Shown: positions 6,554 to 9,426 of the stretch, piece by piece
How positions within the stretch are numbered: position 1 is the first letter of the stretch
How the letters are laid out: each line of letters opens with the position of its first letter
DNA from: Alphaproteobacteria bacterium
GTDB lineage: Bacteria > Pseudomonadota > Alphaproteobacteria > Rs-D84
Direction: 5' to 3'
Assembly: GCA_017642565.1 (NCBI GenBank)
Contig: JAGCOU010000012.1
Coordinates: 1 to 9,426 of the forward strand
Length of the DNA: 9,426 nt
Made by a program: the position numbers and the translations under genes
Notes under the pieces: model-generated
The model's database searches: none
What the model was told of the DNA's origin: nothing
Seen by the model: only the letters and a program-made list of their open reading frames with translations

Positions 6554-6937
6554 TTATTTTGTTTTCTTAGCAGCTGCTTTCTTTGCTTCTACCTTTTTAA
6601 CAAGGCGTGCACTGCGAGTTGGTTTATGAACCGGTTTTTTCGCAGGCTTTTCCGCTTTACCGTTTTTCTTTTCAATGGCTTTTTTAATAGCTGCCATTTC
6701 TTCGGTCAAACGAGAAACAGGTTTTGCCATTACATAGGCATCCAAACCGCCATGCTTAGTCAATGTGCGCAATCCCGCAGTAGAAATACGAAGACTGAAA
6801 TCGCGATTCAAAGCATCGCTGTGAAATTTTAATTTTTGTAAATTAGGCAAGAATGTGCGCTTTGTATGGCGCATAGAATGCGATACATTCATTCCTACCA
6901 TTGTTTTTTTTCCAGTTACTTTACATACACGTGGCAT
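6554..6937 (-). CDS. rpmB: 50S ribosomal protein bL28 with lysine-rich C-terminal extension
   Basis: bL28 is a component of the large ribosomal subunit. The 127-residue protein starts MPRVCKVTGKK and carries the family landmarks N-V-S-H at about 17-20, R-T-F-L-P-N-L at about 27-33 and G-L-R at about 55-57. The H-G-G-L-D-A block at about 62-67 is typical of alphaproteobacterial bL28. Only Cys5 is present, so the four-cysteine zinc form is not made. The usual alphaproteobacterial length is about 95-100 residues; here roughly 35 residues rich in Lys, Ala and Pro follow. The start at 6935-6937 is preceded by AAGGA with good spacing. A longer in-frame start at 6985 would add 16 unrelated residues and lie at the promoter, so I reject it. 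The neighbour downstream is tRNA-Leu. Confidence 0.95.
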   Translation of the reverse strand: MPRVCKVTGKKTMVGMNVSHSMRHTKRTFLPNLQKLKFHSDALNRDFSLRISTAGLRTLTKHGGLDAYVMAKPVSRLTEEMAAIKKAIEKKNGKAEKPAKKPVHKPTRSARLVKKVEAKKAAAKKTK

Positions 6938-6963
6938 TTTAAATCCTTTTATTACTGACGCAT

Positions 6964-6992
6964 AATTTATACTATAATTTGCCAAAAGTCAA
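6964..6992 (-). promoter_or_regulatory. Promoter for rpmB-tRNA-Leu
   Basis: On the minus strand TTGACT (6987-6992) is followed after 17 nt by TAAATT (6964-6969), inside the AT-rich string TATAAATTA. The site is about 27 nt upstream of the rpmB ATG, and AAGGA lies between. The exact -10 register is uncertain, since TATAAA overlaps with a 15-nt spacer. Confidence 0.6.
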
Positions 6993-7038
6993 GTAGTGAT
7001 TTTATTTTTTGTTGTAATAGGTCTTTATTGCTAGCCAC

Positions 7039-7067
7039 CTTGAATTTTTAACTTAGCGCGACTATAT
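7039..7067 (+). promoter_or_regulatory. Heat-shock-type (sigma-32, RpoH) promoter of clpB
   Basis: CTTGAA at 7039-7044 and ACTATAT at 7061-7067 are spaced so that CTTG and ACTATAT are 18 nt apart. This closely matches the alphaproteobacterial RpoH consensus CTTG-N17/18-CYTATNT, with one mismatch. The same bases can be read as a sigma-70 promoter (TTGAAT, 17 nt, TATATA), so dual recognition is possible. The location upstream of a disaggregase gene supports the heat-shock reading. Confidence 0.65.
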
Positions 7068-7096
7068 AACACAGTAAGAAAACAAGAGGTGAAATT

Positions 7097-9154
7097 ATGA
7101 ATCCAGAAGAAATTCAAGAAACGCCTGAGCAGGCCATTGAAAAGTACACTACTGATTTTACTAAACTGGCAGCAGATGGAAAATTGGACCCAGTTATTGG
7201 TCGTGAAGAAGAAGTTCGCAGAACTATTCAGGTATTATCGCGCAGAACAAAAAATAATCCTGTGCTGATTGGTAATCCTGGTGTTGGTAAAACTGCGATT
7301 GTCGAAGGTTTGGCACAACGTATTATCTCTGGCGATGTCCCAGAAAATTTATTAAAGAAAAAATTGTTGTCGCTGGATATGGGTGCATTGATGGCAGGTG
7401 CTATGTTTCGTGGTCAATTCGAAGGAAGACTTAAAGCAATATTGAAAGCGGTCAAAGATTCAAATGGACAAATCATTTTGTTCATAGATGAATTACACAC
7501 TATGGTTGGTGCAGGCAAAGGTGAAGGTTCCATGGATGCTGGCAATTTATTAAAGCCTATGTTGGCGCGTGGCGAATTGCATTGTATGGGTGCAACCACT
7601 TTGGACGAATATCGCCAATATATTGAAAAAGATGCTGCCCTGGCGAGACGTTTTCAGCCTGTGTATGTAGACGAACCAACAGTAGATGATACTATATCTA
7701 TCTTGCGCGGCCTGAAAGATAAATACGAAGGTCATCATGGTGTTCGTATCGCTGACAGTGCTTTGGTTGCTGCTGTGAAATTATCTAATCGTTATATCAC
7801 AGATAGATTTTTACCTGACAAAGCGATTGATTTGATTGATGAAGCGGCTGCGCGTGTTCGTATTGAAATTGCATCTAAACCCGAAAAGTTAGATGAATTG
7901 GATAGACACTTAATGCAATTAAAAATTGAACAACAGGCATTAAAGAAAGAAAAAGATGAAGAATCTAAGAAGCGTCTTGCTGATTTGGAAAAATTAATTG
8001 AAAAGATGCAACAAGAATCTAATAAAATGACTGCTGCGTGGCATGATGAACAAAAGAAAATGAAAGGTTTGTCAGATTCTATGGCTGCGCTGGATGCCGC
8101 ACGTGCAGAGGTTGCAATTGCTATGCGAAATGGCGATTATGAAAAAGCGTCAGCCCTGCAATACGGTAAAATCCCAGAACTCGAAGAAAAAATCAAAAAG
8201 CAAAACACAGAATCCAAAGAATATAAAACCGTGTTGCCAGAACATATTGCAGCGGTGGTTTCTAAATGGACTGGTGTCCCAGCAGATAGATTATCCATGG
8301 AAGAACAGGCAAAACTGTTAAATATCGAAGACGAATTACGCAAACGCGTTGTTGGTCAAGACCATGCATTAAGTGTTGTTGCGCGTGCTATACGCCGTTC
8401 GCGTGCGGGCTTAAGCGACCCACGCAGACCGTCTGGTTCATTTATGTTCTTGGGGCCAACTGGTGTTGGTAAAACCGAAGTAGCAAAGGCTTTGGCAGAA
8501 TATTTATTCAATGATGATACTGCTATGACGCGTATTGATATGAGTGAATATATGGAACCACATTCTGTGGCGCGTCTTATCGGTGCCCCTCCGGGATATG
8601 TTGGGTATGAACAAGGTGGCGAATTAACAGAATCTGTGCGCCGCAGACCTTATCAAGTATTATTGTTTGATGAAATTGAAAAGGCTAATCCTGATGTGTT
8701 CAATGTATTTTTGCAAATACTTGATGATGGCAGATTGACAGACGGGCAGGGTCGCATAGTTAATTTTACAAATACTATCATAATTATGACGAGCAATTTG
8801 CCAAGTATGGATGCAGTTAAAAAGCAATTTAGACCTGAATTCATTAACCGTATTGATGAAATAGTATTCTTTAATGCGCTGGGCAAAGATGTTATGGGCG
8901 ATATCGTTAAAATCCAAATCAAGATTTTGGAAAAGAGATTGGCCGAGCGTCAAATGTCTTTGCATATCACAGACAAAGCAATTCAATGGTTGGCTGATAA
9001 TGGTTATGATGCTGTGTTTGGTGCGCGTCCATTAAAACGTCTTATCACAACGGCAGTCGAAGATAAAATCGCAGATTTGATTTTATCAGGCGCTGTGGGC
9101 GAAGGCTCTACAATAACCGTAGATGTTCACGGCAAAGAATTGTTGATTCAATAA
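7097..9154 (+). CDS. clpB: Hsp100 disaggregase ClpB lacking the N-terminal domain
   Basis: ClpB is a hexameric AAA+ unfoldase that, with DnaK/DnaJ/GrpE, threads aggregated proteins through its pore using ATP. The 685-residue protein has NBD1 with Walker A GNPGVGKT (59-66), Walker B ILFIDE (127-132) and arginine fingers R184/R185. A ClpB-type coiled-coil middle domain spans about 262-372. NBD2 has Walker A GPTGVGKT (453-460), Walker B LLFDE (522-526), pore loop GYVGY (500-504), sensor 1 TSN (565-567), arginine finger R585 and sensor 2 GARPLKR (642-648). The middle domain and absence of an IGL/IGF ClpP loop exclude ClpA and ClpC. Typical ClpB is about 860 residues; here the roughly 145-residue N-domain is missing. 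An in-frame stop at 7067-7069, an AGAGGTG ribosome-binding site and a heat-shock promoter show that ATG 7097 is the native start. Confidence 0.96.
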   Translation: MNPEEIQETPEQAIEKYTTDFTKLAADGKLDPVIGREEEVRRTIQVLSRRTKNNPVLIGNPGVGKTAIVEGLAQRIISGDVPENLLKKKLLSLDMGALMAGAMFRGQFEGRLKAILKAVKDSNGQIILFIDELHTMVGAGKGEGSMDAGNLLKPMLARGELHCMGATTLDEYRQYIEKDAALARRFQPVYVDEPTVDDTISILRGLKDKYEGHHGVRIADSALVAAVKLSNRYITDRFLPDKAIDLIDEAAARVRIEIASKPEKLDELDRHLMQLKIEQQALKKEKDEESKKRLADLEKLIEKMQQESNKMTAAWHDEQKKMKGLSDSMAALDAARAEVAIAMRNGDYEKASALQYGKIPELEEKIKKQNTESKEYKTVLPEHIAAVVSKWTGVPADRLSMEEQAKLLNIEDELRKRVVGQDHALSVVARAIRRSRAGLSDPRRPSGSFMFLGPTGVGKTEVAKALAEYLFNDDTAMTRIDMSEYMEPHSVARLIGAPPGYVGYEQGGELTESVRRRPYQVLLFDEIEKANPDVFNVFLQILDDGRLTDGQGRIVNFTNTIIIMTSNLPSMDAVKKQFRPEFINRIDEIVFFNALGKDVMGDIVKIQIKILEKRLAERQMSLHITDKAIQWLADNGYDAVFGARPLKRLITTAVEDKIADLILSGAVGEGSTITVDVHGKELLIQ

Positions 9155-9160
9155 AAAAAT

Positions 9161-9213
9161 ACCGCCCATCACACTTCGTTAAAACTTCGTGTGACAAGTT
9201 TGGGCGGTTTTTT
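9161..9213 (+). terminator. Bidirectional terminator between clpB and the convergent gene
   Basis: ACCGCCCA (9161-9168) pairs with TGGGCGGT (9201-9208), enclosing an inner stem TCACAC/GTGTGA (9169-9174 with 9189-9194). A T run follows at 9208-9213. On the minus strand a T run lies on the other side (9153-9159), so it can end both clpB and the convergent gene, whose stop codon starts inside the T tract. The inner stem carries two copies of ACTTCGT. Confidence 0.88.
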
Positions 9214-9426
9214 ACATGCCATATGTTCGTTTGATATAATTATTACGCACAGTTCTGTCTGCTTGTAATTGTTTGATTAAACCCACAATGTTATTTATTG
9301 TTTGTGTTTCTTTTTTTGAATCCTTAGAAAAACGAGTCACTACGAAAGACATTTTTTCGCTGTATATCTTATACCATGAATATGATGCTTTATCAGTCTT
9401 TATTAAAAATGCAGAATCAGGTGCAA
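9212..9426 (-). CDS. Hypothetical protein, C-terminal fragment (5' end outside the window)
   Basis: The frame is open from the right edge to TAA at 9212-9214, giving 70 complete codons of a C-terminus. The fragment is basic and polar. It contains S-W-Y-K-I-Y, a K-M-S-F-V-V-T-R-F strand-like segment, and a predicted helix (N-N-I-V-G-L-I-K-Q-L-Q), ending in K-R-T-Y-G-M. I do not recognise it. Support for a real gene comes from the unbroken frame, the stop placed exactly at a bidirectional terminator, and convergent orientation to clpB. It has no cysteines, so it is unlike the giant repeat protein. Confidence 0.65.
   Translation of the reverse strand, partial: APDSAFLIKTDKASYSWYKIYSEKMSFVVTRFSKDSKKETQTINNIVGLIKQLQADRTVRNNYIKRTYGM

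Noticed and set aside
6056..6832. ORFs at 6056-6304 (minus), 6111-6317 (plus) and 6491-6832 (plus)
   Set aside because: They overlap the orphan gene or rpmB and the tRNA in other frames or strands, without start signals.
6938..6985. Longer start of rpmB adding 16 residues
   Set aside because: The family start is MPRVCKVTGK, preceded by a good AAGGA site, and the longer start sits right beside the -35 element.
7414..8986. Short ORFs inside clpB on both strands
   Set aside because: They are shadows of a strongly conserved AAA+ gene.
7097..9154. Annotation as ClpA or ClpC
   Set aside because: A full ClpB-type middle domain of about 110 residues is present and there is no ClpP-binding IGL/IGF loop before sensor 2.

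Overview
The window looks like chromosomal DNA of a low-GC alphaproteobacterium. The ribosomal protein bL28 has the alphaproteobacterial type of core, and the ClpB promoter resembles the heat-shock (sigma-32) promoter described for that class. A giant secreted cysteine-rich repeat protein of this sort suggests a host- or gut-associated lineage such as the uncultured RF32-type bacteria. The class is moderately supported; the exact lineage is inference.

Positions 1-5643 (minus strand) are one uninterrupted reading frame of 1881 codons. It starts at 5643 with a Sec signal peptide and runs off the left edge without a stop. I translated it codon by codon and found no stop and no frame change. It encodes at least six diverged modules of about 260-475 residues with 105 cysteines. 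Each module has a TNFR/GCC2-GCC3-like cysteine-rich head, a beta-rich core with an R-A-x2-G-D-x-G signature, a C-W-C element and a C-x3-C-x3-C element. This is the main object of interest. Apparent plus-strand ORFs in this region are antisense shadows.

Positions 5644-5893 are an AT-rich divergent intergenic region with a candidate promoter on each strand. Positions 5894-6340 (plus) hold a 148-residue orphan protein with a near-consensus sigma-70 promoter, a good ribosome-binding site and its own terminator, so it is probably monocistronic.

Positions 6411-6992 (minus) are a housekeeping transcript: promoter, rpmB (bL28 with a lysine/alanine-rich tail), tRNA-Leu(CAA) 20 nt after the rpmB stop, then a terminator.

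Positions 7039-9213 (plus) hold clpB, the Hsp100 disaggregase, behind a heat-shock-like promoter and ending at a long hairpin terminator. The protein lacks the ClpB N-terminal domain and begins at the first AAA+ module. At the right edge (9212-9426, minus) is the C-terminal end of an unidentified convergent gene that shares this terminator.

Nothing links the genes into one pathway. The housekeeping genes (rpmB, tRNA-Leu, clpB) flank an accessory-looking locus made of the giant exported protein and the orphan gene divergent from it.
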